DNA of 64,000 nucleotides from Anticarsia gemmatalis (taxonomy: Eukaryota > Arthropoda > Insecta > Lepidoptera > Erebidae). A program made the position numbers and the translations under genes. This document shows positions 1-11,581 of the stretch, piece after piece (the first letter of the stretch is position 1; every line of letters starts with the position of its first letter). The notes under the pieces are model-generated. The model searched no databases. It had not been told where the DNA came from and was given only the letters and a program-made list of their open reading frames with translations. The DNA is taken from contig NC_134776.1 in the NCBI RefSeq assembly GCF_050436995.1, positions 10,891,001 through 10,955,000 on the forward strand, read 5' to 3'.

Positions 1-243
1 AAAAGTAATGACTAGCAGATAGAATAAAAAATATTATAATTTTATTGTCATAAAAAATCTTTGGATGTATAACATTAATGCTTCAGCATGCAACTTAAGG
101 GTTAAGTTCAAGCATTCAGTGCTTAAAAGTTTCAAGGACCACTCTTAGAAACGGGATGTCAGTAAAGCACCTGGTTTGGGACTCTTTTGACAATACTGCT
201 AACTACATTTGACAATATTGCTAACTACTATATTTTATTTCAG

Positions 244-3200
244 GTTTTATAGCGACTTCAATGAAGATAAAAGTGTAGAGATTATTGAAAAATGGGCTCA
301 TAATTACAGTGAACCTTATAATGGTGTTTACATCAACTACAATAGTTCTAGTGGACCATTACATAGTGATGAAAAGAGTTCTGTCCACTGGAGTCCAGAA
401 CGTTTTAAACATGTTATACAGTTAAGAGAGGAAGCTCTAGAATTTTCTAGAAAAATGTGGGCTGATTACCTTTTTGTGAGTGTTAAATTGATTATTTTTT
501 AAACCTAGCACTAAAACTATGTAACATTGTTAAGCCCTTAGTTAATTCAACAACTTCTTTCTAATAATATAACTGACACTTTAGATTCTTTGTCATGTTC
601 TAAATTGGCACCCATGACTGGGACCCAAATAAAAGAGATTTTTGTTTTACAGATGGTGGATGCAGATGTGTTTCTTACTAATCCATCTACTCTTAAAATT
701 TTGGTTCAGAAAGAGTTGGATGTAGCTGCTCCCATGCTGGTGTCTGATGGATTATATTCTAACTTCTGGTTAGACTCTCTGTTAATGCATGCCAACATAT
801 CTACTCAAGGTGCTTTAGTGCTTATCTTATACCTTATTTCATATAAGCTCAGTTTCACAACTTCTGAATAAATTTCATGTAGCATAATTTAATATGTAAT
901 TTTGACAGCCTGCTGTTTGTATACATAACATTTCTATTCATAAGGTGTGAAAGGGGCCCCAAAAGTTTAATTACTGAGTAATCATTTAAATACCCTGCTG
1001 ACTGAGTGTCTAATTCATATAATATGTCAGTTTACAAAGATAAAGCATGTATATTTTATTAGTGTGTGTTTTAAGTAGGCTAAGCTCATTATTAAGTGCT
1101 TCCTCTATGTTCTGTTTGTTTTAAGTATGTAGGAAGTTATCATAAACTTAATTTATTTTCCTAAAAAGGTGATCAAATGATGCAGAAACAAAGTATTAAT
1201 TGAGTAACTGATGATGAATAACTTGAGAGTTACTTAAGATAGTAGAACTAAGTATTTATTTGTAAAGTCAATAGCACTCTCTATCATAGTTTGAGTATTA
1301 TGTGCAATTATTATAACAAAGTTAATTTAATTTAAATTAAGCTGCAATATTTATGGCTTGTCTAAAATATGGCCTAGTCTGTGCCTTTCCACCAGAGATA
1401 TGCTACTCTATGTTTCTATGGATATGTTTGATATCCACCAATCATATTCAATGATGCATATTACTTAGTGACGCTGGAAACAGGTTCAGCTAAGATATGT
1501 TTTTTATATGGAATATTATTTATGGTGCATGCTATGGATGCATGCTATTAATTTGTGATGCATTGCATTATTGATGTGTGCTATTAAGTCGGACCGCGCC
1601 GCCCTCGCCGCCCTTGCCGCTTCCCTTCTATAGATACCTGGCATAGCTCGAGCTACGCATCTTCCTCGTAGAGCTCCTTTGCGGCGGCGCAATTTTATAG
1701 CACATCTTACTCGCACGGATGCATAGCTTAGTATTGGTGTAAACTGTCACACAGTTTAATAGCTTAACTATAACATCCTAACAGCATAGCCGCATACCAC
1801 ATCTTTGGTGGAAAGGCACTCCTAGGCACATATATATACATTACACTACAGACGTCGTCAAAGTGCTCTATAATAACAGCGACTACGCTTGTAGAAACTT
1901 CTGCCAACATTTTGATTTCATTGGGGCTTAATGTTCATAGTCATGTTTAAATGGTGCTTCACCCGGGTACCATAAAAAGGTGATACAATTCATTCATGTG
2001 CCCTCTCTCCCACATGCTCTCCTTGGGTCCGCATATGTATTGCAGTAGTAGTATTATAATAGTACTAGCTGACCCGCGCAACTTTGCTTGCGTCCAATAA
2101 GAGAGAATGGGTGAAATTTTCCCCGTTTTTGTAACATTAATTACTGGTACTCTGCTCCTTTTGGTCGTAGCGTGATGATATATAGCCTATGTCCTTTCTC
2201 GGGTATCAAAATATCTCCATACCAAATTTCATGCAAATTGGTTCAGTAGTTTAGGCGTGGTTGAGTAGCAGACAGACAGACAGAGAGAGTTACTTTCGCA
2301 TTTATAATATTAGTATGGATGTATTATGGTCGGCACTGAAGTAATTCGTTATATTTAGTACGCCGCGTTAATGATTTTATCAGCTATTCCGCGTCTGGGT
2401 TTGTTATCAGCTGCTTGTTATTAATAAGAAAATAATTATGACTACTAGCAGATTTTTTGTCGGGTTGTTTAATAATTTAAGTGTATTAGATTGATTAAGT
2501 TAAGTTGATATATCCGTAACTAAATTTTGATCGCTACTTTGTCCAAGTGGATATTTCGGATATTTTTATACATACATAATTTTTGGGATAATATACTTAT
2601 GAATACTAATCTTGCTTCGAAATATTTATTTTACAATAATAGTCCTTAGGTGCGTACCTACTTTGAAAACTGCTTTCAAGAACATTGAAACATGCAGACT
2701 AACCTTGCCGACTGCGAAATGAAGCATGGAGTAGTTAATATATGTTGCAAGTTTAGCTATGTTTTTTTAAGTTCAAAATAACATGTGATTGTAAGCTAGT
2801 GGCTACAGACACTGTTTAATTAATGTGCTTACTACTGCTTACGCAGGGTTCACTTGAATAGGTACTTTACTTGGATATTTTTTATATAATAAATAGAGGA
2901 TAATGTCTATTAAATTCAGGTGCGGGATGACCGAGCGTTATTATTACAAAAGGACTGATGACTATCAACCTATACAAAGCAGGGAGACCATTGGCTGTTT
3001 CAATGTTCCGATGGTACACACAGCTGTGCTCATACACTTGAGAACTAAGGTCTCTGATCAATTGACGTACAATCCGAAGAAGATCCGGAATTATGATGGA
3101 CCTCAAGATGATATTATCGCATTCGCCTTGAATGCTAAACAAAATGGTAAGTTATTTCGACTTGGTTATACATCATTTTGTAGGTTAGATAAATCTAGCG

Positions 3201-6200
3201 GCCCGCTTCTTTTATTCTTCGTCCGGATTGTGTCGGGTTATCATTATCAGATTATATTCCTACATTAAAACCCTCGGGAATAGTTCTACCTGCTGGTGAA
3301 ATCCACATAAAAATTAATTTGGTACACTTTTTGGATTATCGCTTACAGATAGACAGACATTGCTGGCGACTCTGTCTCACCCTCGGTTTCTGAGGTACAT
3401 TTAGCGGTAGTTTATCTATTCAATAGCATTTAAACTCATATAAAAAAATGCAATGTAAATGTAAATGTACCTCAGAAACAGGGCATCAGTGATTCATAAT
3501 TTAAGGCGGAATAATTATTTACTTTTGAATAAATCAAGTTCCAAAGTCATTCACCGGATTAATTACGTAATAAAATTGTATATAACCAGGTGTGACGTTA
3601 AACGTATGTAACGACGAGCTGTTCGGCTTCCTACCGGTCCCTCTAGAAGACAATGACGAGCCGGAGACCGACATGGAACAAATTATCAATATAAAGTTAG
3701 AAGCTATCAGCAGAGGCAGTCCCATACCTGTCGACAAGTTCTTCAGCGACTATCTGCTGTACCCTGATTGGTGGAAGTATGGTTGTTCGGAAATATACAT
3801 GATTAATCTTGAGAGGCGATCAGAACGAAGGCATTTGATGGAGTTGAGTTTCAAAGAGCTCGGTATGGAGGTGACTCTTTTTGAAGCTGTTGATGGGAAG
3901 TAAGTTATCCGTGGTACATTTAATCATTAAGAGGGCTTAATAAGATGAAACAGCATTGAACTGTAATTATCTTTTCCTTTGTATTTAATTATTTACTTAA
4001 TGTTCCTTCTTTTAGGAATTTGGACATGGACAATTTGAAAGAACACGGCATTACCCTTATGCCAGGCTACGAAGACCCGTATCATAAAAGGTAGATTTTA
4101 TTATATTTACCATCTTGATAAACCACATTATTTCAGCTCTATGCCATGATAAAGCTTTGTTTAATAGACCATGATGATTTTAAATGATTTACAGTTTAAC
4201 AAATTAACGTAAGTAGGTAACTACATAGCAATTTGATTATTTCTGATTAGTTAGATGTGTTTGCCCATAATTCTTGAGGTAAACCGTGTCTTTTGTATAG
4301 TATAACTAAAATTTCTAGGCACTTGAACTCTAGTAACTGTAGGCGGGTTCAAGGAGAGCGAGTGGGTACGCGTCTCCCCTCCGGAACAGTCTGATTTACA
4401 TCACTGCGACACGATACGAGGGTGAAGCTCAAAGTATTCAGTACTTAGTTTATGTCTCCCTTTATAAATCTATACTAATATTATAAAGCTGAAGAGTTTG
4501 TTTGAACGCGCTAATAAAGTGTTAGATAACCCATTTATTGAGACAGGCTATAGGCTATATATCATCACGCTACGATTAATAGGAGCAGAGTATCAGTAAA
4601 AAATGTAACAAAAACGGAGAAAGTTTTGACCTATTATCTTAGGTGACGCAAGCGAAGTTGCGCGTGTCAGCTAGTAAATAGATAAAATACAAAATCGCCA
4701 GGAATATTGTCCATCAACTTAGTAAAGAACCTTGTATGCAAGGATCGCGGCTAGAGGTGATATACAACATTTTAATTTTTTAACATTAGTGACCGGTAGG
4801 CTTATAATGCACGGTAGCGTGTTTCATACAGCTGTTTTATTTTTAACCTACACAGAATTATTAATTATACTCACAATATCACAATTTCGCTGTGTTTTTT
4901 TGAATTTCGTGATCTTCATTAAATATGCTATTAATCGTAAAACAAATTTATGCACAAAACATTATTAATTTCATAAAAAAAGTTAAGTTTTAGTGAGTCA
5001 TGGTTCACAAAAATATCGTTAGTTAACTTTGACGCTTCATATTGAAAAAAAAATGTATTACACTACCCTTGGTAAGTTATTTCAAAAGATGGCGCATTTC
5101 ATTCGGTTTTGTCGCCCGACTGGCCCGATTAATAACAAGCTGAATATGTGCGTAGCAAACCTCACTGTTAGTTGATGATACCTACAGTAGCAGTAAAATT
5201 AAACTTTTAATTACAGACCAATGAAAGCCGGTGAAGTCGGCTGCTTTCTAAGTCACTATTACATCTGGGAAGAGGTGAGTATATGTAATTTACCCGCTAA
5301 TAATATGTTTTGATAGAAATATAAGCGCAGGCCTGGGTTGTACTTGTTTCAAATAGCATTTGTTACAAACAAGATAGCTGATAGGTTTATTTTTCTAGCA
5401 GTTATGATCTGTCCGTTTTTTTCTGCTGCTATCATAAGAATATAATATTATGTAATTGTTATTTTACTTAGAGAAATGTCAGTAATGCTTACTGCTGTCC
5501 CATTATACTACCTTGAATAAGTCTCCCAAACTCTTATCACTTTGTCTAGCAGATAGGTTAACCGACGGTTATCCTTAAGCCTAGATTCTGGTATTTCATG
5601 ACGTAAATTTGTAGTGTTTTCTATGACTATGTATGTAGCGGTAATAAAACTGTGTTTTGTTTGTTTAGATTGTGGACAAACGTCATGCAATAACTCTGAT
5701 CTTAGAGGACGACATACACTTTGTGCCGTACTTCCGTAATCGTTTCCTGCAGCTCATGCGGGAGATACAAGAACTCGACTGGGATTTAGTGTAAGTACCA
5801 CTACTATTAATAAACTTTATTGTCAATGTTTTTGAGTATGTGTTGAGTATGTCTGTTACACTTTCAAGCAAAATGTACTTTAACATTTTTATGTAATTTA
5901 CCAAACACATAGATTTGGTATTTTTCAAATCGAGAGAACTTGTTACGCGAACAAAGTTTCGGCTAAAGGTTAAAGTAAATGTAGGCTCTTATTCTTCTGC
6001 TATGTTGCAATAAGTATGACCTTGTATTTTAAAAATATTTAAAGAAAGTTGACAAATCATAACTGACACCACTTAAATCATCTGGAAAAGATGTAAACAG
6101 GCCAATGACTGGCTGAACGATCAACAGTACAGCAAAAAAAATCCTGTTTAAATGTTTACGAATTTAAATGATTGCCTATTATATACTCTACTATGATCGG

Positions 6201-7470
6201 TTTGCTGCACTTACCCCCGGTTTCCGAGGTACATTTAGCGGTAGTTTAGCGTTATTTTATATGAGTTTAAACGCTATTGAATAGATAAACTACCGCTAAA
6301 TGTACACAGAAACCGGGCATTAGAGTTCTAGTCTAGTTAAGCTCCACAAGATAAAATTCCTTAACGAACCACAGTACAGGCATATGTACTTACTCAACTG
6401 CACAGAATTAAAACACGTATTCAATTAGGATGTTTCATTAGTTCAAGCAGATTTGGCTCAGGACTAGTGATCTCTGGTAAGACAGCGCGCCGTGACACGT
6501 AATCAGTGGTTTCAAGTATGATGGTGTTTCGTGTCTGTCTTTTTTTCGTTTGTAAGTTTGTAAAGGACTTCTTGCCTATACTCAGGCCGTTACAAACGTG
6601 CGAACAATTACATAATCAAAATAATCATATGAATGTGACAATGTGTAAGTGCGAGCGAGAGACTTCTAAAAAATTAAATGGCTTGATTACGTTTGAAATG
6701 ACCCGATTATAGCATTTTATGCAAATGCTCCAAAGTTATTCTTAATGCGGAAGTTGGCACATTCAAAGAGAGTAAAAATTCACCATAAACATAAGCGATA
6801 TCAATGAATTCCAGTTACATCGGTCGCAAGATCTTGCTGGACGACGCGGAGGAGTACGCGACTGCTCACACGACGAAGCCGCTGTATTCGTACTGGACTC
6901 TGGGCTACTTGATCTCGGAGCGAGGGGCTCGCAAGCTGCTGAGCGCACGCCCGCTCGACAAAGTCCTGCCCGTCGACGAGTTCCTGCCCATCATGTTTGA
7001 CCAGCATCCCAAGTATGTATTATTTATTTTCGTTTAACGTTTTTCCGTTGTCGTTAAAACTGTTCGTGATTCAGTGACATTTAAAGAAAATAACCTTTAC
7101 CATACTGTTATGACTCGCACGTCAATCACTAAAGTTATTATTAGGGAATATTTATTTTAGTATGTCGCTGATCTTGGCCCTATGGATGATATACATATTT
7201 CTAATTTCCGTAGATATTTTTATGTACCACACGAAGGTGTGTTCAGCTCAAATATCGTTAACGATCTTAACATTGATGAAGTGTTTTTTTTTTGCGAAAA
7301 TTTACTCTCAGCTAATTGTAGGAAAACTGGAATTGTTAATTGGCTAATTAAAATAAAGACATTATTACCATTAAACATTTCAATATCAATTCAAAGTTCA
7401 GTTCGTAATATTACGTCGCAATACATAAAAATCCATACTTCCATACTAATATTATAAATGCGAAAGTAAC

Positions 7471-7501
<31 letters not shown>

Positions 7502-9027
7502 GCTACTCAATCACGCCTAAACTACTGAACCAATTTGCATGAAATTTGGTATGGAGATATTTTGATACCCGAGAAAGGACATAGGCTACTTTTCACCCCG
7601 GGAAAATGACGCATTTCCCGGGAAAATTCAGTTGGCGAATTAAGTCGCGAATAATCAATATTATAATGACATTAAATTAACAAAATTCCGTTGTCATGGC
7701 AACTGTTTTAATGGCGGATATGCCTTAGCGCGACTTCGTTATATAAGGAGATATTTAAAAAAAAATTGATATATTTTTCGTGAAAAAAAGGCATATTTTA
7801 TACTAGCTGACCCGTGCGGCTCCGCTCGCGTGAATGATTTTTTTTTACTAATACAAAGCTTAATTATTCCTTAACAACAAAATATGCTTTTTTTCACGAA
7901 AATTATTCTTAAAATTATTTATATCACATATAACTCGCGCTAAAGCATATCCGCCATTAAAACTGTTGCCATGACAACGGAATTTTGTTAATTCAATGTC
8001 ATTATTATATTATAATAGCCGATGGATGAGGGCGGCCCAGGACCGGTCCTATTGGCGCTCGATGGGGGAGGCCTTTGTCCAGCAGTGGACGATTCCCGGC
8101 TGAGATGATGATGATGATGATGATGATGATGATAATATTGATTATTCGCGACTTCGGTGGCGAAACCTGAATTTTCCCGGGAAATGCGTCATTTTCCCGG
8201 GGTTTACCCCGGGAAAATGTAGCCTATGTCCTTTCTCGGGTATCAAACTATCTCCATACCAAATTTCATACAAATTGGTTCAGTAGTTTAGGCGTGATTG
8301 AGTAGCAGACAGACAGACAGACAGACAGAGTTACTTTCGCATTTATAATATTAGTATGGATCATCACGCTACGACCAATAGGAGCAGAGTAATAGTAAAA
8401 AGTGTTAAAAAAAGGTGAAAAATTCTGACCCATTCTCTCTTATGTGACGCAAACGAAGTTGCGCAGGTCAGCTAGTAAAATATAACTTACTATTTTGTGA
8501 TCGGTATTATGATTGGTGATTTCTATGATAATTTTAAATGATCTCCTTTGACACGAAGATCGAACAAAATTCAAGATTTGTTGTACGAATATTACCTAGA
8601 CGTTTAAAGGTAAACAAGTTTATTTTTGTTTGTTTATTTGTAAAGGGAAATATTGGAAACTACAGACCATTCGTGTAAAGAGGCACAAAGGTGCACCACA
8701 AGAAACCTACTACAGTATAGGTACACGCAGATAACATCGATCGAGAAAAAAACTAGTAGAAAAAGGATTTTAACTAAACATCACTTTTATATACTTGAAA
8801 TATGAAAATAAATAAAATTAATTAAATATATTTATTCTCGTTAATATTGTTTCAGTGCTAGTTGGAAGGCTCACTTTCCTAATCGTAATATGTTGGCGTA
8901 TTCAGCGGCGCCGCTGCTCATCCACCCGACACACTACACCGGCCAGGAAGGGTACATCAGTGACACCGAGGATTCTGACATCGTCATAGATACGCCACTA
9001 CATCTACACGATAACAACGAACTATGA
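244..9027 (+). CDS. Procollagen galactosyltransferase (GLT25D/COLGALT family), 5'-truncated, 9 exons
   Basis: The product transfers galactose from UDP-Gal to hydroxylysine of collagen in the ER lumen. Exons read from splice sites: 244-475, 653-768, 2920-3146, 3590-3899, 4016-4090, 5217-5274, 5669-5790, 6815-7012, 8856-9027. All junctions are GT/AG and all phases agree, giving 502 residues to a TGA at 9025-9027. Against the ~620-residue vertebrate enzyme, about 100 N-terminal residues, including the signal peptide, lie left of the window. Recognised blocks in order: MWADYLF joined to VDADVF (a DxD site), CGMTERYYYKRT, the FGFLPVPL-type segment, EIYMINLERRSERR (start of the second GT25 domain), MLPGYEDPY, GEVGCFLSHY, ILEDDIHF, YWTLGYLISERGARKLL, VDEFLPIMF and IHPTHYTGQEGYISDTE. 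The protein ends in NNEL, where vertebrate homologues have RDEL. Cerebral-cavernous-malformation-type paralogues (CERCAM) are the main alternative, but the retained acidic motifs favour an active enzyme. Confidence 0.94.
653..768 (+). CDS. Galactosyltransferase exon with the N-terminal DxD motif
   Basis: The exon starts after ttttacAG at 651-652 and stops before the donor gttaga at 769. It opens MVDADVF, in which DAD is the metal/UDP-sugar-binding DxD of the first GT25 domain. It closes ...YSNFW, and the Trp codon is split across the 2.15-kb intron, completed by the first base of the exon at 2920. Reading the frame past 768 gives a spurious extension into the intron. Confidence 0.92.
1372..1828. 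mobile_element. MITE-like DNA element with imperfect terminal inverted repeats
   Basis: The left end at 1381 reads gtgcctttccaccagagat. The reverse complement of the right end (1797-1819) reads gtgcctttccaccaaagatg. The match extends outward as cctag on both sides. The interior (about 1590-1700) is GC-rich and has no convincing coding capacity. It lies in the 2.15-kb galactosyltransferase intron. Confidence 0.65.
2064..2320 (+). mobile_element. Lepidopteran dispersed repeat ('ctagctgacccgcgcaac' family)
   Basis: The repeat begins actagctgacccgcgcaact and ends in a short (CAGA)n run followed by ttataatattagtatggat. Related sequence recurs in both orientations at 4471-4676, 7440-8360 and 8361-8477. 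It is non-coding and intronic. Confidence 0.7.
3380..3486. mobile_element. Palindromic MITE, copy 1
   Basis: A snap-back element of about 107 bp. The left arm starts ctcggtttctgaggtacat and continues ttagcggtagttt. The right arm ends with its complement, aatgtacctcagaaacaggg. A second copy sits at 6213-6322 in another intron of the same gene. Confidence 0.7.
4471..4676 (-). mobile_element. Lepidopteran dispersed repeat, reverse orientation
   Basis: It starts tatactaatattataaagc and ends gttgcgcgtgtcagctagta, the reverse complement of the 'ctagctgac' terminus seen at 2064. It lies in the galactosyltransferase intron between 4090 and 5217. Confidence 0.65.
5669..5790 (+). CDS. Galactosyltransferase exon with the second acidic motif (EDD)
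   Basis: The exon lies between tttgtttAG (ends 5668) and GTAAGT (starts 5791). It encodes IVDKRHAITLILEDD, then the ...ELDWDLV stretch, ending two bases into a Val codon. The EDD here corresponds to a carboxylate cluster required for activity of the human enzyme. Confidence 0.92.
6213..6322. mobile_element. Palindromic MITE, copy 2
   Basis: The arms read ccccggtttccgaggtacat and, in complement, aatgtacacagaaaccgggc. The centre contains gagtttaaacgctattgaat, which is close to the centre of copy 1 at 3380-3486 inverted. It is intronic and non-coding. Confidence 0.7.
6815..7012 (+). CDS. Galactosyltransferase exon with the DEF motif
   Basis: The exon lies between gaattccAG (ends 6814) and GTATGT (starts 7013). 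It encodes YIGRKILLDD, then YWTLGYLIS and VDEFLPIMFDQHP. The DEF is the third acidic site of the family. An ATG at 6804 precedes the splice acceptor and is not a start. GC content is clearly higher than in the flanking introns. Confidence 0.92.
7440..8360. mobile_element. Long inverted-repeat (fold-back) composite element
   Basis: The left arm from 7440 (tccatactaatattataaat, then (TCTG)n at 7472-7501, and on through 'ttgccatgacaacg'-type sequence) reappears as its reverse complement in the right arm up to 8360. The arms flank a short centre near 7800-7870 that includes a 'tactagctgacccgtgcggc' segment. A different repeat interrupts the right arm at 8006-8133. It lies in the last galactosyltransferase intron. 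Confidence 0.75.
8006..8133 (+). mobile_element. Nested retroposon 3' tail (SINE/RTE-like) ending in (GAT)n
   Basis: Comparison with the uninterrupted left arm of the host palindrome places the insertion between gtcattat (ends 8005) and aatattgatt (starts 8134). The insert contains ggcgctcgatgggggaggcc and tttgtccagcagtggac, then a run of gatgat. This is the familiar lepidopteran non-LTR/SINE 3' end. No clear target-site duplication is visible. Confidence 0.7.
8361..8477 (-). mobile_element. Fragment of the lepidopteran dispersed repeat
   Basis: It reads catcacgctacgaccaatag and ends gttgcgcaggtcagctagta, directly abutting the fold-back element. The matching segment at about 4553-4676 is in the same orientation. 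Confidence 0.6.
8856..9027 (+). CDS. Galactosyltransferase terminal exon, C-terminal NNEL
   Basis: The acceptor ttgtttcAG ends at 8855. The exon encodes ASWKAHFPNRNMLAYSAAP and the conserved HPTHYTGQEGYISDTE block. It then gives a short acidic tail and HDNNEL before TGA. It sits behind a 1.84-kb intron composed mostly of repeats. No AATAAA is seen in the next 75 bp, after which a TIR-bounded element begins at 9102. Confidence 0.9.
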
Positions 9028-9101
9028 ACTGATTGCTTAACAACTAACGTTCATGACGTGTTTTAGTAAAATGTTTTAAATACTATAATATAAATACCTG
9101 T

Positions 9102-9492
9102 AGTTTATAAAACCATAGGTTCCCGAAATAACCCTGTGCTCTTATACATGATGGTTACCTTTTTAGGGACCCGTACTGAAAGGATAAAACGGGATCCCTG
9201 TTACTAAGACTTCGCTGTCTGTCTGTCACCAGGCTGTGTCTCATGAAACGTGAAATTTTCACAGATGTATTTCTGTTATCGCTTTAACAGAAATACTACA
9301 AATGAGAATAATATAAATATGTATTTACGGGTGCTTCCATACAACAAACGTATTTTTTAAAAATAATTTATACAGGTCGGTTTTTTAATTATTATTTCTT
9401 GTTTGTCTTTGGACTGGCAACCGCCCTCCATGATTAGCATAGCAACTACTTGGAGCGGTGTCGCCTCCGTTGGGAACCTATGGTTTATAAAC
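9102..9492. mobile_element. TIR-bounded repeat just after the galactosyltransferase stop
   Basis: The left end reads gtttataaaaccataggttc (9102-9121). The right end (9472-9492) is its complement, gggaacctatggtttataaa. The interior carries a common lepidopteran repeat body (agggacccgtactgaaagga, gtctgtctgtcaccaggctg). It starts 75 bp after the stop codon, so it probably forms part of the 3' UTR. Confidence 0.6.
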
Positions 9493-11581
9493 TTTAAACT
9501 AACCAATATAATTTAGCGTCAATGACTAGTGTCTACTGCTCGATTTGCGACTTGGCTACGAAGTAGCGTTATTAAGCATCTATTAGACATATTATATTTA
9601 GTTAGTTGAATTTTATTATTTCCAAAGATTATTTCTACGTCAATTTAGAGTTGCATCGGTTATTAAATTAGCTTACTGGTTGCCATAATTACTGCCATTC
9701 TATATAAAAATATCAAATATGTTTTGTTATTAAGCAAACTGAATAATTATAAGACTAAAATGTTTTATCGGCTATATTGTTTCCAAAGAAAAAAATACAC
9801 TCTGAACATAATGTAATACTTAATTGAAAATATTTAAATCTTAACTGGTTAAACTGTTTATTGCTTTTCCGCTCTATAATTGTACGATTTGAATACTGTC
9901 TGATTACTCTTATGTACTTGTTAAAGCATTCGTAATTATACTACATTTTATTACCATTCTGATCTCCATTTGAGTAACATAAAAAGTATAATAAGCTGGC
10001 AGCTCAAATACATTAATTTAACATGTTTATGTGCAACAGTCTACACTTACTTTCTAATTGCAAGACGAGCGGGCATATTTTAGCTTCGTTCATAAATTCC
10101 TTTTGTTATCAGTTGATCGTTGACGGACATTGTGTGGCGTCAAGTGGAAAGTCTCGTCACGCCGTGTTCATGCGTCTATCGCGTCCATAACATAGTTGGC
10201 ACATGTCAGCGATCACGCATCAATGTCGCGCATCCATTGTCGCATACCTACATTCATTATATAAATAAATACGCACAAATTTGTTCCTTTGTAGGTCTTT
10301 ATTTACGACCATTCTTGAGAAAGGCTATTATTTTCAATTAAAAAAGAATGTTTTAGTGTTTTAGTCCTTTAGTCAGAATGAGAAATAAACGTGTTATAGC
10401 ATTACTATTATTTACAATACTTTTGATGGTTATTTTGTCACTTATTCGCGTATGGGATACTGTTTTCTATCTATTATGACTGCATTTAGTTTATTAATAG
10501 CGAGTGGACAAAGCCGAAAGATTGGCTAGTTTATCCTTGCATTAATTACATACAAATTGATTGGCAACGTCTTAGGTGGATTTGATTTAAAGAGCGCTAA
10601 TATATTCTCAATAACCATGATACGTTTTAATGTTCATATTGACATATTATTATGTGATATGAACAAAATTATAACCTTTGCACACACGGGAACTGTTAAA
10701 TGCGTGAGAAATAACAACTTTAAACAACATTTTGATATTAAAGCACTATTAATGAACTGTCGAATGTTGTTGTAATATCACACTTATATACATTTATATT
10801 TCGCAACAATGTAATAAATAGTAAATGTACCTCATATATTAATATTGTCATATCAATAATGTTTTGAAAACCCAAATATTTTCTATTTTTCCTGTGTCAA
10901 AAATAAATGAAATAATATGTTGGGTCATCGTACACTTAAATGAGGAAACGGAAAATTAATATTACTATATAATACTAATATTAAAATATAGTGCATTATG
11001 TAATATATAAAATTTTTGTATACTATCATGCATTTATTGTGTTTAGGTAACATAATGTTTAGAACTGTAAGATATTCTAAAATACGTTTGTATTAACAAT
11101 GACTATTATCTGCGTTATAGCTATGCCTTTATTAACACCAAGTACATAGGAGATGTACCGGCGTCACTCCCATAACAATTTACGTGTAATGTATTATTCA
11201 TATTTAATATAAGAAAATAGAATAATATTCGCATGTGCAGAATGATAGTTACATTTCAGTGCTATTAGTGCTTTGATTACTTATTTAATTTGATCGATAA
11301 TTATGAGTGCTATACAAATTGTTTTTTTATTACTTACGAAAGTCTATGATTTATTAATATTACCACGAATGTAGGTATGTAAAAGTTATATTTTATGATG
11401 TTATTTCTTAGAAACTATTACGATATATTTTTATAAAATAATGTGCCATAAAAATATGTTCCTATTTTTGAAAATATTATATTATTATTCTTACTCGTAA
11501 TAAACAACTATATCAATAATTATCTTTCATTCTAGTTGAATCCTGTAACCATAGCGATTGGTTTTTATAACAAATCGCAAT
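9493..11581. other. AT-rich intergenic spacer
   Basis: No convincing coding exon, RNA gene or intact mobile element is seen here. A few short open frames (for example near 10120-10341 and 10557-10775) lack codon-usage bias, domains and splice context. Any 3' UTR or poly(A) site of the galactosyltransferase must lie in this stretch or in the repeat before it. Confidence 0.6.

Noticed and set aside
2882..3142. Minus-strand open frame over galactosyltransferase exon 3
   Set aside because: Shadow of the conserved plus-strand exon (CGMTERYYYKRT block).
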